Notes: generated from the sequence alone by a model not told the origin. A DNA stretch of 32,048 nt from Sulfurimicrobium sp. (GCA_030690835.1 JAUYFW010000072.1:1-32048), one strand, 5' to 3'; shown: positions 1 through 8,550, counted from the first letter of the stretch. Translations and numbers: made by a program.

Positions 1-309
1 GGGCTTGGCGATAAAACGGTAAATATGGGTTTCATTGATAGCGCCGAGCAAACCGTTGATATCCGCCTGGCCGCTCAATATCATGCGTACCGCATCCGGC
101 TGGATCTCGCCGAATTGCCGGAGAAACTGGATGCCCTTGAGCTCCGGCATCAGGTAATCGGAAATCACCAGATCGAATTTCACCTCACGGCAACGTTGCA
201 ATGCCGCCAGGGGAGAGGTGAAAGTTTCGACCTCGTATTTTCCTCCCAACTCGCGTTGCAAGGCATTGAGCACATTCTGTTCATCGTCGACCAGCAATAT
301 TCTGTACAT
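1..309 (-). CDS. Response regulator, receiver domain (partial, runs off left edge)
   Basis: Reading the minus strand from an ATG at 309 gives 103 codons with no stop before the window edge. The translation is a CheY-like receiver domain. It has the acidic pair D8-D9 after a hydrophobic first strand (ILLVDDE), the phospho-acceptor D51 in the strand VISDYLMP, S79 in the LSG turn and K102 in FIAKP. The spacing is canonical, so the domain should be phosphorylatable. The output domain lies outside the window and cannot be named. The start is supported by an AGGTGA-like ribosome site 5 to 6 bases upstream. It is divergent from the DsrE-like gene with a spacer of about 140 bases. Receivers with this style of sequence are often fused to HD-GYP or used in two-component hybrids, but that is inference. 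Confidence 0.88.
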   Translation of the reverse strand, partial: MYRILLVDDEQNVLNALQRELGGKYEVETFTSPLAALQRCREVKFDLVISDYLMPELKGIQFLRQFGEIQPDAVRMILSGQADINGLLGAINETHIYRFIAKP

Positions 310-450
310 AATCGTCACCTTCACCAGATGGAGAACCACAGTTTGACAGGGAATGCCGATGAAAGGGAAGATGGGCTCCATGATCACCCCCGATCAGGGT
401 TCACCTATTTGACCTTGAGCTTATTCGCCACTTCCATCATCATTACGGTC

Positions 451-912
451 ATGACTCCCGCACTTACTGCTCGCATGCGCCACGGCTTCGCTGCCGCCCT
501 GTTCATCCTGTTCGCCATCGGCGTCAATCATTCCATGGCCGGGGAGAAAACTGCTCCCGCTGCCCGCAAAGCGCATAAAGTCGTGCTCCAGGTCAGCGAC
601 GGCGACCCGAAAAAATGGAACCTGACGCTGATCAATGCCAAAAACGTACAGACGGAACAGGGCAAGGACAACGTGGTGATCGAAATCGTGGCATATGGAC
701 CCGCCATCGACATGCTCAGGATCGAGTCGGAAGTCGAGCCCAGGGTTAACGAGGCAATCAAGAGCGGGATCAAGGTCGTCGCCTGCGAAAATACCATGCA
801 CGGCTTGCGCCTCACCGCCGCGGACATGTTGCCCCATATCCATTACACCCGCACCGGCGTGGTGTACCTGATGGAGAAGCAGGAGCAGGGCTACGCCTAC
901 ATCCGGCCCTGA
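451..912 (+). CDS. Exported DsrE/DsrF-like protein
   Basis: A 153-residue protein starting at ATG 451; ATG 475 is an alternative and neither has a clear ribosome site. The longer open frame upstream (from 25) is only antisense to the response regulator. Residues about 9-30 form a signal-peptide-like hydrophobic stretch (AAALFILFAIG) ending near SMAGE. The rest resembles the DsrE/DsrF-like fold of COG1416: a first strand KVVLQVSDGD, the strand VVIEIVAYGPA and the conserved VVACENTM motif with its single cysteine, C112. Family members are linked to sulfur trafficking, and export versions are common in betaproteobacteria with unknown roles. It sits 44 bases upstream of glgA on the same strand and may share a transcript, although no functional link to glycogen is evident. 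Family assignment is fairly sure; function is not. Confidence 0.75.
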   Translation: MTPALTARMRHGFAAALFILFAIGVNHSMAGEKTAPAARKAHKVVLQVSDGDPKKWNLTLINAKNVQTEQGKDNVVIEIVAYGPAIDMLRIESEVEPRVNEAIKSGIKVVACENTMHGLRLTAADMLPHIHYTRTGVVYLMEKQEQGYAYIRP

Positions 913-956
913 CCCCTTACCCTTCTTAAAATAAGCAGAAACAGCAGGAATCCCTC

Positions 957-2429
957 ATGCAGCCCAAAACTCCCCTCAAGGTTCTTTTCGTTACGCCGGA
1001 AGTCACGCCCCTGCTCAAAACCGGCGGCCTGGCCGACGTCAGCGCCGCGCTCCCCGCCGCCTTGCGCGAACTGGGGGTGGATGTGCGAATTCTGCTGCCG
1101 GGTTACCCCAGGGTGATGGAGGCTCTGCCCGACAAACGGCTCGCCGTGAACCTGCTGCATACCGGGTTCCACGGCGAGGTGCGGCTGCTGGAAGCGGAAT
1201 TGCCGGGTAGCGGCGTGCCGCTGCTGGTGATCGACTATCCACAGCTCTACGAACGCGACGGCGGTCCTTACATCGACCACAACGGTCATGACTGGGTGGA
1301 CAACGCGCAACGTTTCGCCCTGCTGTCCAAGATTGGCGCCATTCTGGGCGGATCGGCCAGCCCGCTCGACTGGCGGCCGGACATCGTGCAATGCAACGAC
1401 TGGCAAAGCGGCCTGACGCCGGCCTATCTGCATTTCAGCCCCCCGCCCAGCGCCGCCACCATCATGACCATCCACAACATGGCATTCCAGGGCTGTTTCC
1501 CACCGCTGCTCACCAGCGCCCTGGGCCTGCCGCCATCAAGCTACGGCATGAACGGCGTGGAATACTTCGGCAAGCTGTCGTTTCTCAAGGCCGGCCTGTA
1601 TTACGCCAACCACATCACCACGGTAAGCCCGACCTATGCCGAGGAAATCCAGAATGAGCCGCTGGGCTTCGGCATGCAGGGATTGCTGGAGCAGCGTTAT
1701 CTGGACCTCACCGGCATCGTCAACGGCATCGACCGGCACGAGTGGAACCCGGCCACGGACAAGCTCCTGCCTTACAACTACAGCGCCGACGATCTATCCG
1801 GCAAGGCCGCCAACAAGCGTGCGCTGCAACACAAACTGGGGTTGGAGGAAAATCCGGACATTCCCTTGCTGGGGGTAATCAGCCGCCTCACTTACCAGAA
1901 GGGCCTGGATCTCCTGCCCGCCATCGCGCCCGCCCTGCTTGAGTACCCGGTGCAGATTGTCATTCTGGGCAGCGGAGAAGCCGCGCTGGAAGAAGAATTC
2001 ATCGCGCTCGCCCAGGCCCTTCCGGATCAGGTAGCGGCAGTCATCGGCTTCAACGAGGGGCTATCGCATCTGATCGAAGCCGGCGCGGATATTTTCCTCA
2101 TGCCGTCGCGCTTCGAGCCCTGCGGCCTGAACCAGATGTACAGCCAGTGTTATGGCACGCCGCCGATCGTGCATGCCACCGGAGGACTGGTGGACACGGT
2201 GGTGGACGCGACCCCGCAAAACATCGCCAACGGCACGGCCACCGGCTTTGTTTTCAGCCATACCACCGTGCACGGTTTACAGGAGTGCATCCTTCGCGCC
2301 CTGGCTGCCTATGCCGACAAACCTGTCTGGCGCCAGATCCAGCAGAACGGCATGCGCCGCGATTTCGGCTGGAACCGCAGCGCGGAGGAGTATCTGGCGC
2401 TATACGAAGCAATACTGGAACGCGCCTGA
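957..2429 (+). CDS. glgA: Glycogen synthase (ADP-glucose type)
   Basis: A 490-residue GT5-family glucosyltransferase that extends alpha-1,4-glucan chains from ADP-glucose (cytosolic glycogen synthesis). The N-terminal Rossmann domain carries the signature KTGGLADV at residues 21-28, the nucleotide-sugar binding segment. The C-terminal half carries the GT-B donor-site region SRFEPCGLNQMYSQ followed by ATGGLVDTV. Length matches the family (about 480 residues). A plausible ribosome site, caggaa, precedes the ATG at 957. It converges on the phosphorylase gene: stop codons at 2427-2429 and 2435-2437 leave five bases between them, so synthesis and breakdown enzymes are paired tail to tail. No glgB or glgC is seen in the window. 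Confidence 0.96.
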   Translation: MQPKTPLKVLFVTPEVTPLLKTGGLADVSAALPAALRELGVDVRILLPGYPRVMEALPDKRLAVNLLHTGFHGEVRLLEAELPGSGVPLLVIDYPQLYERDGGPYIDHNGHDWVDNAQRFALLSKIGAILGGSASPLDWRPDIVQCNDWQSGLTPAYLHFSPPPSAATIMTIHNMAFQGCFPPLLTSALGLPPSSYGMNGVEYFGKLSFLKAGLYYANHITTVSPTYAEEIQNEPLGFGMQGLLEQRYLDLTGIVNGIDRHEWNPATDKLLPYNYSADDLSGKAANKRALQHKLGLEENPDIPLLGVISRLTYQKGLDLLPAIAPALLEYPVQIVILGSGEAALEEEFIALAQALPDQVAAVIGFNEGLSHLIEAGADIFLMPSRFEPCGLNQMYSQCYGTPPIVHATGGLVDTVVDATPQNIANGTATGFVFSHTTVHGLQECILRALAAYADKPVWRQIQQNGMRRDFGWNRSAEEYLALYEAILERA

Positions 2430-2434
2430 CATCC

Positions 2435-4999
2435 TCACAACCACTGCATCAACCCCATTTCCAGCGGATGGGTCAACAACTCGTGGGCAGGATAAACGCG
2501 GATCTTGTAATCCAGCCGCCCGCACTGGCCGGGTGCCAGATCGAGGGCGAACAGGTGCTCCTTGCCGTCCGCGCTGACGCTTTGGAACTTGAAGCCGAAA
2601 TGCAGGTATTCTGAAATATCCTGCTTGGTGGAGCGGCGAATCAGCAATTCAACCACCACGTCTTCAGGCGCCATTCCGTTCATTTTCATCGCCACCTCGC
2701 ATTTCACCGCATCGCCGAAGTGAATATTCCTGAGCGGGGTGTCCAGCCGGCGCATTTCCACACCCGGCCAGGCGGCACGAACCCGCCCCTTCCAGGCCGA
2801 CAGGCGCTTCGCCCCGGCGAAATTTTCCTTCTCATAGCGCCGCCCCTGCTGGCTGGCAGGCAGGTAGAATTTGGACACGTATTCGCCCACCATGCGTCCT
2901 GAATTGAAGCGCGGCAGGATGGTGGCCATGGAGCGCTTGGACATTTTCACCCATTCCGGCGAATAGCCCATCTTGCCGCGTTCGTAGTAAGCGGGAATCA
3001 CGCGGTCCTGGAGAATTTCGTACAGGGTCTGGGATTCTTCCCGGTTGCGGCGGTAGTCTTCCATATAGGTCGGCGCCGGCTTGATCGCCCAGCCGTTGGT
3101 GCCGTCGTAGCCCTCGCCCCACCAGCCATCCAGCACGGAAAGGTTGATCGCGCCGTTCATGCCCGCCTTCATGCCCGAAGTGCCGCTTGCCTCGAGGGGA
3201 TAGACCGGGTTGTTGAGCCATACATCCACGCCCGATACGAGGCGCCGCGCCAGACCGAGATCGTAGCCCTCCACCAGCATCACCTTGCCCTCGAATTCGG
3301 GCATGTGGGTAATACTGGTAATCTGGCGAATCAGATCCTGCCCGGGCAAATCCGCGGGGTGCGCCTTGCCGGCAAAGAGGAACAGCACCGGACGCTTCTG
3401 GTCGGAAATGATTTCCCTCAGCCAGTCAAGGTTTTCGAACAGCAGCGCAGCGCGCTTATAGGTGGCAAAACGGCGCGCGAAGCCGATGGTCAGCACATTG
3501 GGGTCAAAATGATCGACATGCTTGAGCACCCGTTCCAGATGGGATTCGCTGCCGTGATGGCGGAAATGCTGCGCGCTTTTGCGGAAGCCCACCAGTTGCA
3601 GCATCTGCGACTTGAGCGACTGGCGCACGCTCCAGAACAACTGGTCGGGGATTTCGTCGATACGGTCATTCCAGAACTCCGGGTCCGACATGCGGTGGCG
3701 CCATTCATAGCCAAATACGTTGTCGAACAGGTCCGCCCATTCCTGCGCCAGGAAAGTCGGCACATGCACGCCGTTGGTGACGTAGGACATGGGGTTCTCT
3801 TCCGGCAGCACTTCCGGCCACAGCGTGGAGCAGATACGCGAGGAGACATCGCCGTGGATGCGGCTCACGCCGTTCTGGTGGCGCGAGCCGCGAATCGCCA
3901 GCGCGGTCATGTTGAATTCCGGGCTTTCCGGCGTCACGCCCAGGGAAAACAGGTGGTCGAGGCGCAAAGCCGTGGCGTGGCAGAACTGCTGGAAATATTC
4001 GGTGATCATGCCCTCTGAAAAATGGTCGTGGCCGGCCGGGACCGGGGTGTGGGTAGTGAACACCGTGTTCACCGCCACTGCCTCCAGCGCGCTGTCGCAA
4101 TCGAGGTTCTGCTGCACCACCAGATTGCGCATCCGCTCCAGAATCAGGAATGCGGCGTGACCCTCGTTGATGTGCCACACGGTGGGCTTGATGCCGAGTG
4201 CCTGCAGGGCGCGCGCGCCGCCGATGCCGAGAATGACCTCCTGTTTCAGGCGCAGGGTGCGATCACCACCATAAAGCTGATGGGCAATGTCGCGGTCTTC
4301 CGGGTCGTTTTCTTCCACATCGGTGTCGAGCAGATACAGCCGCACATGGCCGACAATCGCCTGCCATACTTTCACGTTAACCTGCCGCCCGGGAAATTCC
4401 ACCATCACCCGGACTTCACCGCCATCGTCGCGCAGTGCCGGGTTCACGGGCAGATCGCCAAAATCCGAATCGGCATAGGTGGCAATCTGATTGCCGTCAC
4501 GGTCTATGGTCTGGGAAAAATAGCCCTGGCGGTACAGCAGGCCCACGCCCACGAAGGGCACGCACATATCGCTGGCGGCCTTGCAGTGGTCGCCGGCAAG
4601 AATGCCGAGACCGCCGGAATAGATGGGGAAGCTTTCATGGAAACCAAATTCGGCGCAGAAATACGCCACCAGGTCGCCATCCTTGAGATGCGCCTCAGCG
4701 TTATTGTGGCGCACCATCTCGTGATGGTAGGTGTCGTAGGCCGCCAAGACGCGGTTGTAGGTGGCGAGAAAGACCTGGTCTTCCACCGCCTCCAGCAGGC
4801 GTTTTTCGTCCACCCGGCGCAGAAAAACTTTCGGATTGTGCGCTACCGCATCCCACAGCCCAGGATGCAGGCGCGCAAACAGGGTGCGGGTCGGCTTGTC
4901 CCAGCTGTACCAGAGATTGTTGGCCAGCTCTTCCAGGCGCATCAGCTTGCGCGGGATTTTAGGATTGACTTCGAGAGTGAACGTCGTGCCTTGTTTCAT
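2435..4999 (-). CDS. glgP: Alpha-glucan (glycogen) phosphorylase, DUF3417 type
   Basis: An 854-residue GT35 phosphorylase that releases glucose-1-phosphate from alpha-1,4-glucans using pyridoxal phosphate. It belongs to the subgroup with an N-terminal DUF3417 domain (residues about 15-120, with NNLWYSWDKPTR near its start). The PLP-site motif EASGTSGMKAGMNGAIN is intact, the Schiff-base lysine being about residue 611. The histidine-rich segment WHINEGHAAF and the THTPVPAGHD motif are also as expected. The ATG at 4999 gives a natural N-terminus. Downstream it runs to within five bases of the glgA stop. Upstream, a 119-base gap with a repeat separates it from orn, which reads in the same direction. 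Likely role: mobilising stored glycogen made by GlgA. Confidence 0.95.
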   Translation of the reverse strand: MKQGTTFTLEVNPKIPRKLMRLEELANNLWYSWDKPTRTLFARLHPGLWDAVAHNPKVFLRRVDEKRLLEAVEDQVFLATYNRVLAAYDTYHHEMVRHNNAEAHLKDGDLVAYFCAEFGFHESFPIYSGGLGILAGDHCKAASDMCVPFVGVGLLYRQGYFSQTIDRDGNQIATYADSDFGDLPVNPALRDDGGEVRVMVEFPGRQVNVKVWQAIVGHVRLYLLDTDVEENDPEDRDIAHQLYGGDRTLRLKQEVILGIGGARALQALGIKPTVWHINEGHAAFLILERMRNLVVQQNLDCDSALEAVAVNTVFTTHTPVPAGHDHFSEGMITEYFQQFCHATALRLDHLFSLGVTPESPEFNMTALAIRGSRHQNGVSRIHGDVSSRICSTLWPEVLPEENPMSYVTNGVHVPTFLAQEWADLFDNVFGYEWRHRMSDPEFWNDRIDEIPDQLFWSVRQSLKSQMLQLVGFRKSAQHFRHHGSESHLERVLKHVDHFDPNVLTIGFARRFATYKRAALLFENLDWLREIISDQKRPVLFLFAGKAHPADLPGQDLIRQITSITHMPEFEGKVMLVEGYDLGLARRLVSGVDVWLNNPVYPLEASGTSGMKAGMNGAINLSVLDGWWGEGYDGTNGWAIKPAPTYMEDYRRNREESQTLYEILQDRVIPAYYERGKMGYSPEWVKMSKRSMATILPRFNSGRMVGEYVSKFYLPASQQGRRYEKENFAGAKRLSAWKGRVRAAWPGVEMRRLDTPLRNIHFGDAVKCEVAMKMNGMAPEDVVVELLIRRSTKQDISEYLHFGFKFQSVSADGKEHLFALDLAPGQCGRLDYKIRVYPAHELLTHPLEMGLMQWL

Positions 5000-5020
5000 G
5001 CCTGTCCTTCAGTATAAAAG

Positions 5021-5078
5021 CCGCGTAGCAAGACCTCGTCCCCCTCGCCCTTTGGGAGAGGGCAGGGGTGAGGGGCAC
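5021..5078. repeat. Pyrimidine/purine-rich inverted repeat between orn and glgP
   Basis: Bases 5041-5051 (CCCCTCGCCCT) are nearly complementary to 5064-5075 (AGGGGTGAGGGG), with GGGAGAGGGC between them. Just upstream, ccgcgtagcaagacctcg at 5021-5038 resembles a degraded copy of the CTCGC-GTA-GCGAG hairpin seen at 27152-27164. It probably belongs to the same intergenic repeat family as the copies near 24310 and 27151. It lies downstream of orn and upstream of glgP, so it could fold in RNA and act as a weak terminator or stability element; no T-run is present. Confidence 0.6.
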
Positions 5079-5118
5079 TTCAGTTTAGCGCAGAAAATCC
5101 CGTGCCCGGTGCAAGCAC

Positions 5119-5667
5119 TTAGCCCTTGATAAAATGCTCGCGGTAGTATTTCAGCTCGTTGATGGACTCGTAAATATCCGCCAGGGCTTCATGCTTGTTT
5201 TCCTTCTTGAAGCCTTCATACAGGGCCGGCTGCCAGCGCCGCGCCAGTTCCTTGATGGTGCTCACATCCAGGTTTCGATAGTGGAAAAAGGCTTCCAGCT
5301 TGGGCATGTATTTGGCCATGAAGCGCCGGTCCTGGCAGATGGAATTGCCACACATGGGAGATTTTCCCGCGCCCACGTGCTGCTGCAGAAAATCGATCAT
5401 CAGCGCTTCCACCTCGGCATCGCCCAGTTTTGATGCCTTGACCTTGTCGATCAGGCCGGACTTGCCATGCGTGCCCTTGTTCCAGTTGTCCATGCCGTTC
5501 AGCACTGCATCGGATTGGTGCACCACCAGCACCGGCGCTTCCGCCACCGTATTCAGCTGGGCGTCGGTCACCACCAGCGCGACCTCGAGAATGCGGTCGG
5601 TGTCCGGGCTGAGACCGCTCATCTCCATGTCCAGCCAGACAAGGTGGTTGTTGTTTTCTTGTGCCAT
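5119..5667 (-). CDS. orn: Oligoribonuclease
   Basis: A 182-residue DEDDh 3'-5' exonuclease that degrades 2- to 5-nucleotide RNAs, including pGpG from cyclic-di-GMP turnover, in the cytosol. The first exonuclease motif, [11 protein letters not shown], places the metal ligands D13 and E15. The second motif region includes [14 protein letters not shown], and the C-terminal H-x4-D motif is present in [12 protein letters not shown]. Length is standard for the family. The start at 5667 is the usual one for betaproteobacterial homologues (MAQENNNHL). It is divergent from the M48 peptidase gene with a 76-base spacer, an arrangement also common in related genomes. Confidence 0.96.
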   Translation of the reverse strand: MAQENNNHLVWLDMEMSGLSPDTDRILEVALVVTDAQLNTVAEAPVLVVHQSDAVLNGMDNWNKGTHGKSGLIDKVKASKLGDAEVEALMIDFLQQHVGAGKSPMCGNSICQDRRFMAKYMPKLEAFFHYRNLDVSTIKELARRWQPALYEGFKKENKHEALADIYESINELKYYREHFIKG

Positions 5668-5743
5668 ACTATTGCCCCGAACGAATTAATCCACATATTG
5701 TTGCATGACCCTGGTTATGCGTCACCTTGTCCATTGAGTATCC

Positions 5744-6994
5744 ATGCCTTTTTTTACCCTGATTTTTATAGCTGCACTGTTCGCCACGATTGCAACCCGC
5801 TTGTGGCTGGCACAGCGCCATTTGCGCCATATCCGCTCGCATCGCGATGCCGTACCGCACGATTTCGCCGAACACATCGGGCTTGAGTCGCACCAGAAAG
5901 CGGCGGACTATTCCAGCGCCAAGACGCGCCTCGACGTCATTCAAATTCTCCTCGACACAACACTGCTACTCGCCTTCACCCTTGGTGGCGGCATCCAGCT
6001 TCTGGCCGATTTCTGGCAGGGAATACTGGGCAGCGGCCTGTGGCGTGGCGTGGCGCTGATCGCCAGCATCCTGGTGATTTCCAGTCTGTTCGAACTGCCA
6101 CTCAACCTGTATCGCACCTTCGTTATTGATGCACGCTTTGGTTTCAACAAGATGACCATCGGGCTGTTCATCGCCGACCTGTTGAAGCAGACGCTGATCG
6201 GCGCAGCACTCGGCATGCCCTTGCTGCTTGGCGTGTTGTGGCTGATGGAACAAATGGGCTCGCACTGGTGGCTCTATGTATGGTTTGCCTGGATGAGCTT
6301 CAATCTGCTGATCCTGTTGCTTTACCCCACCGTGATTGCGCCCCTCTTCAACAAATTCACGCCGCTGCAAGACCAGACCCTGGCCGCGCGCATCGAAACC
6401 CTGCTGCAAAAATGCGGCTTCAAATCGCAAGGCCTGTTCATCATGGACGGCTCGCGGCGTACCAGTCACGGCAATGCCTATTTCAGCGGACTGGGCGCGT
6501 CCAAGCGCATCGTGTTCTTCGACACCCTGCTTTCGCGTCTCAACCACGATGAAATCGAAGCCGTGCTGGCCCATGAACTCGGCCATTTCAAGCGCCGCCA
6601 TGTGATCAAGCGCATCGCGGCCATGTTTGCCCTCAGTCTGGCGGGCCTGTGGCTGCTCGGCTGGCTCATGCCTCAGGGCTGGTTCTATCAGGGCCTGGGC
6701 GTCACCACCCAGAGTACCGCTACCGCGCTGCTTTTGTTCCTGCTGGTCAGCCCGGCGTTCACCTTCCTGCTTCACCCGCTGTCGAGCCTGGTTTCGCGCA
6801 AGCATGAATTCGAGGCCGACCGCTACGCAGCGGAAAACGCCAGCGCAGAGCACCTGATTCACGCACTGGTCAAACTTTACAACGATAATGCCGCAACGCT
6901 CACACCCGACCCGCTGCATTCGCTGTTTTACGATTCACACCCGGCTGCGGGGCAACGGGTGGCGCATTTACGGGCGTTGATGAAACAAATTTAA
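5744..6994 (+). CDS. M48 family membrane metallopeptidase (Ste24-like)
   Basis: A 416-residue integral membrane zinc protease. Several hydrophobic spans are visible in the N-terminal half (residues about 1-17, 65-85, 100-125 and 145-200). The catalytic motif HELGH occupies residues 277-281 (AVLAHELGHFKRRH), and the third zinc ligand is expected in the later motif SRKHEFEADRYA. Two more membrane spans lie between these motifs, as in CAAX prenyl protease 1 homologues. Bacteria have no prenylated CAAX proteins, so the likely job is quality control of membrane proteins, by analogy with HtpX; the substrate is unknown. The ATG at 5744 has only a weak ribosome site. Full length for the family and all active-site residues are present. 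Confidence 0.92.
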   Translation: MPFFTLIFIAALFATIATRLWLAQRHLRHIRSHRDAVPHDFAEHIGLESHQKAADYSSAKTRLDVIQILLDTTLLLAFTLGGGIQLLADFWQGILGSGLWRGVALIASILVISSLFELPLNLYRTFVIDARFGFNKMTIGLFIADLLKQTLIGAALGMPLLLGVLWLMEQMGSHWWLYVWFAWMSFNLLILLLYPTVIAPLFNKFTPLQDQTLAARIETLLQKCGFKSQGLFIMDGSRRTSHGNAYFSGLGASKRIVFFDTLLSRLNHDEIEAVLAHELGHFKRRHVIKRIAAMFALSLAGLWLLGWLMPQGWFYQGLGVTTQSTATALLLFLLVSPAFTFLLHPLSSLVSRKHEFEADRYAAENASAEHLIHALVKLYNDNAATLTPDPLHSLFYDSHPAAGQRVAHLRALMKQI

Positions 6995-7067
6995 CAAATC
7001 TGCTGACACAATTTCCGAGTTATTTGATAAAGTAATTACCATTGTTTATTTTCGCAGGGAGAACTTC

Positions 7068-7376
7068 ATGAAAATTTTTCTCATCATTCTTGGCTTGGGC
7101 CTGTATGCCTCTGCGCCGGCCTTTGCCGATAGCGACAAGGGTGATATCAAAATCGGCAAGACGCTGCATGATAAATCATGCATTGCCTGCCACGCTTCCA
7201 AATTCGGTGAAGATGGAAGCAAGATGTACACCCGTGCCGACCACAAGGTCACCAGCAAGCAACAGCTCGGTTCCCGCGTCAAGACCTGCAACAACAACGT
7301 CGGCGCCGGCTGGTTCCCGGAAGAAGAAGCCCATGTTGCGGCTTACCTCAATGCCACTTACTACCATTTGAAGTGA
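7068..7376 (+). CDS. Small periplasmic c-type cytochrome
   Basis: A 102-residue protein with a signal peptide (residues 1-20, MKIFLIILGLGLYASAPAFA, cut before DSDKG). It has one haem c attachment motif, C38-I-A-C-H42. The only internal methionine, M53, is the likely distal haem ligand, a short distance after CXXCH. A further cysteine, C74, is unpaired in the mature chain. The C-terminus (EEEAHVAAYLNATYY) is the usual helix of small class I cytochromes. A good ribosome site (AGGGAGA, 7056-7062) precedes the ATG. Presumably a soluble electron carrier in the periplasm; its partners cannot be told from the window. It heads a run of three small envelope genes on the plus strand. Confidence 0.88.
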   Translation: MKIFLIILGLGLYASAPAFADSDKGDIKIGKTLHDKSCIACHASKFGEDGSKMYTRADHKVTSKQQLGSRVKTCNNNVGAGWFPEEEAHVAAYLNATYYHLK

Positions 7377-7464
7377 TCATAAGATCATATAATTCTTGTC
7401 AAATTGAGTAAGTAGGCCCACAATCGCCCCTCATGCAATCACCATTTTTACCGGAGGGGCTTCC

Positions 7465-7824
7465 ATGAAACTACTGCTGGCACTGGGCCTGATCGCCACA
7501 TCCCTGGGGGGTTGCTGCATGGTGGCCTGCAATAGCCGGCCTGCCAACAGCCACATCAAGGTCAGTTCGAATGTTCCCGCGGACTGCAGCTTTGAGGACA
7601 AGGCCGGGCTGCGGGAATTCTATGCCCCCGGCAACGTGGACGGCATGCCGAAGAATGCGCCCGGCACCCTGATCTGTCAGGCCAAAGGATATAAGTCTTT
7701 CCAGAAACAGATTCAGGCCGTGGACTGGAGTCAAATCGATTCCCTGTCTGGCGACCCGCTAGCAATTCGCTATTTCAGCGAAATCACCGTCATTTTGGAA
7801 CCGCTGGGCAATAAGCCAAAATAA
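7465..7824 (+). CDS. Putative small lipoprotein of unknown function
   Basis: A 119-residue protein with an excellent ribosome site (GGAGGGG, starting near 7454). The N-terminus MKLLLALGLIATSLGGC is a short lipoprotein-type signal with a lipobox-like LGGC, which would put the lipidated cysteine at residue 17, followed by a second Cys and C22. The mature part has two further cysteines (in DCSFED and LICQAKG) that could form a disulfide. No catalytic motif is recognised. It is flanked by a cytochrome gene 88 bases upstream and an outer-membrane barrel gene downstream, all on the same strand. An envelope location is well supported; function is unknown. Confidence 0.7.
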   Translation: MKLLLALGLIATSLGGCCMVACNSRPANSHIKVSSNVPADCSFEDKAGLREFYAPGNVDGMPKNAPGTLICQAKGYKSFQKQIQAVDWSQIDSLSGDPLAIRYFSEITVILEPLGNKPK

Positions 7825-7912
7825 ACAGGCGGTTGCCCATTGATATCACGGCTTTAATAGTTTAAAGTCGTCACGTTTTATTATCATGCTCAAACGCTCA
7901 GGAGAAAACCCG

Positions 7913-8467
7913 ATGAAACGTAAGTTCGCCGCCCTTGCCTTCCTTTCCACCCTGGCCATTTCCGGCTCTGCGCTGGCCGATGGATGGACACTGTTCCCAG
8001 TCTCAAAAGATGGCTGGAAGCCTGAAGTCACGCTGGCCGCCGTGGTCGGCTCCATGGACGTTAAAAACATTGGCACCAGTGAATACCAGGGCGCGGAGCT
8101 TTCTCTCAACTGCCCATGGTTCCAGCCTCCCACCGGCGCAATCCGCCAGCAATTCAACATCGGCACTTACAACAATGGCAACGCATCGCTGACCAGCTTC
8201 GAAATGAATCCGCATTATTACGTCTCCGTCGCTCCGGGCTGGACCATCGGCGCCGGTCCCGGCATTGGCTACGTACATGGCTACGTCGGCGACAAGGATG
8301 CCGACATGTCGAGCATTCAGGTTTCTGCCAGCGCCAATTACCGCAATGGTCACTTCTTCGCCGGTGCTGGCGCTCGCTACCAGGACACGCTTAACAAGGA
8401 AATCGTACCGGGCGTAAAAGGCATGGATAACTGGCTGGTTACCGCCAAGGTTGGCATCAATTTCTAA
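7913..8467 (+). CDS. Putative outer-membrane beta-barrel protein
   Basis: The start is set at ATG 7913 (184 residues) because AGGAGA at 7900-7905 is well placed and a clean signal peptide follows (MKRKFAALAFLSTLAISGSALA). The frame also opens nine codons earlier, at 7886, but without support. The mature protein alternates polar and hydrophobic residues in short strands (VTLAAVVGSMDV, SSIQVSASANYRN, NWLVTAKVGINF). It contains glycine/aromatic-rich turns (GWTIGAGPGIGYVHGYVG) and ends in phenylalanine, the usual BAM recognition signal. This fits an 8-stranded or similar small barrel. The exact family is not recognised. It is the last gene before the terminator at 8491. Confidence 0.72.
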   Translation: MKRKFAALAFLSTLAISGSALADGWTLFPVSKDGWKPEVTLAAVVGSMDVKNIGTSEYQGAELSLNCPWFQPPTGAIRQQFNIGTYNNGNASLTSFEMNPHYYVSVAPGWTIGAGPGIGYVHGYVGDKDADMSSIQVSASANYRNGHFFAGAGARYQDTLNKEIVPGVKGMDNWLVTAKVGINF

Positions 8468-8490
8468 GGAAATCGACATTTGCAGCCTGA

Positions 8491-8522
8491 AAAACGCCCG
8501 CACGCCGGGCGTTTTTTGTTTT
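8491..8522 (+). terminator. Rho-independent terminator after the barrel gene
   Basis: AAAACGCCCG (8491-8500) pairs with CGGGCGTTTT (8506-8515) around a five-base loop, CACGC. A T-rich tract follows to 8522. The GC stem of six pairs plus flanking A/T pairs and six consecutive Ts is a textbook intrinsic terminator. It closes the cytochrome-lipoprotein-barrel group and insulates rsgA, which begins 29 bases later. Confidence 0.9.
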
Positions 8523-8550
8523 TTAACACTTACCTATATGCGGCAATAGC

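Noticed and set aside
25-450. The N-terminal 142 codons of the long plus-strand frame beginning at 25.
   Set aside because: They lie mostly opposite a clear response-regulator receiver domain and resemble no protein; the real plus-strand gene starts near 451.
4022-5017. A 331-codon plus-strand open frame opposite glgP.
   Set aside because: It is antisense to a fully conserved phosphorylase, has no recognisable domain, and its length is explained by GC-rich codon bias.
5966-6919. A 317-codon minus-strand open frame opposite the M48 protease.
   Set aside because: Its composition is low-complexity (Q/R/E/H-rich), typical of the complement of a membrane protein gene, with no ribosome site or family motif.
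7024-7052. Promoter-like TTGATA-N17-TATTTT upstream of the cytochrome gene.
   Set aside because: Transcription would start within the ribosome site, leaving almost no leader, so the match is probably chance in an AT-rich gap.
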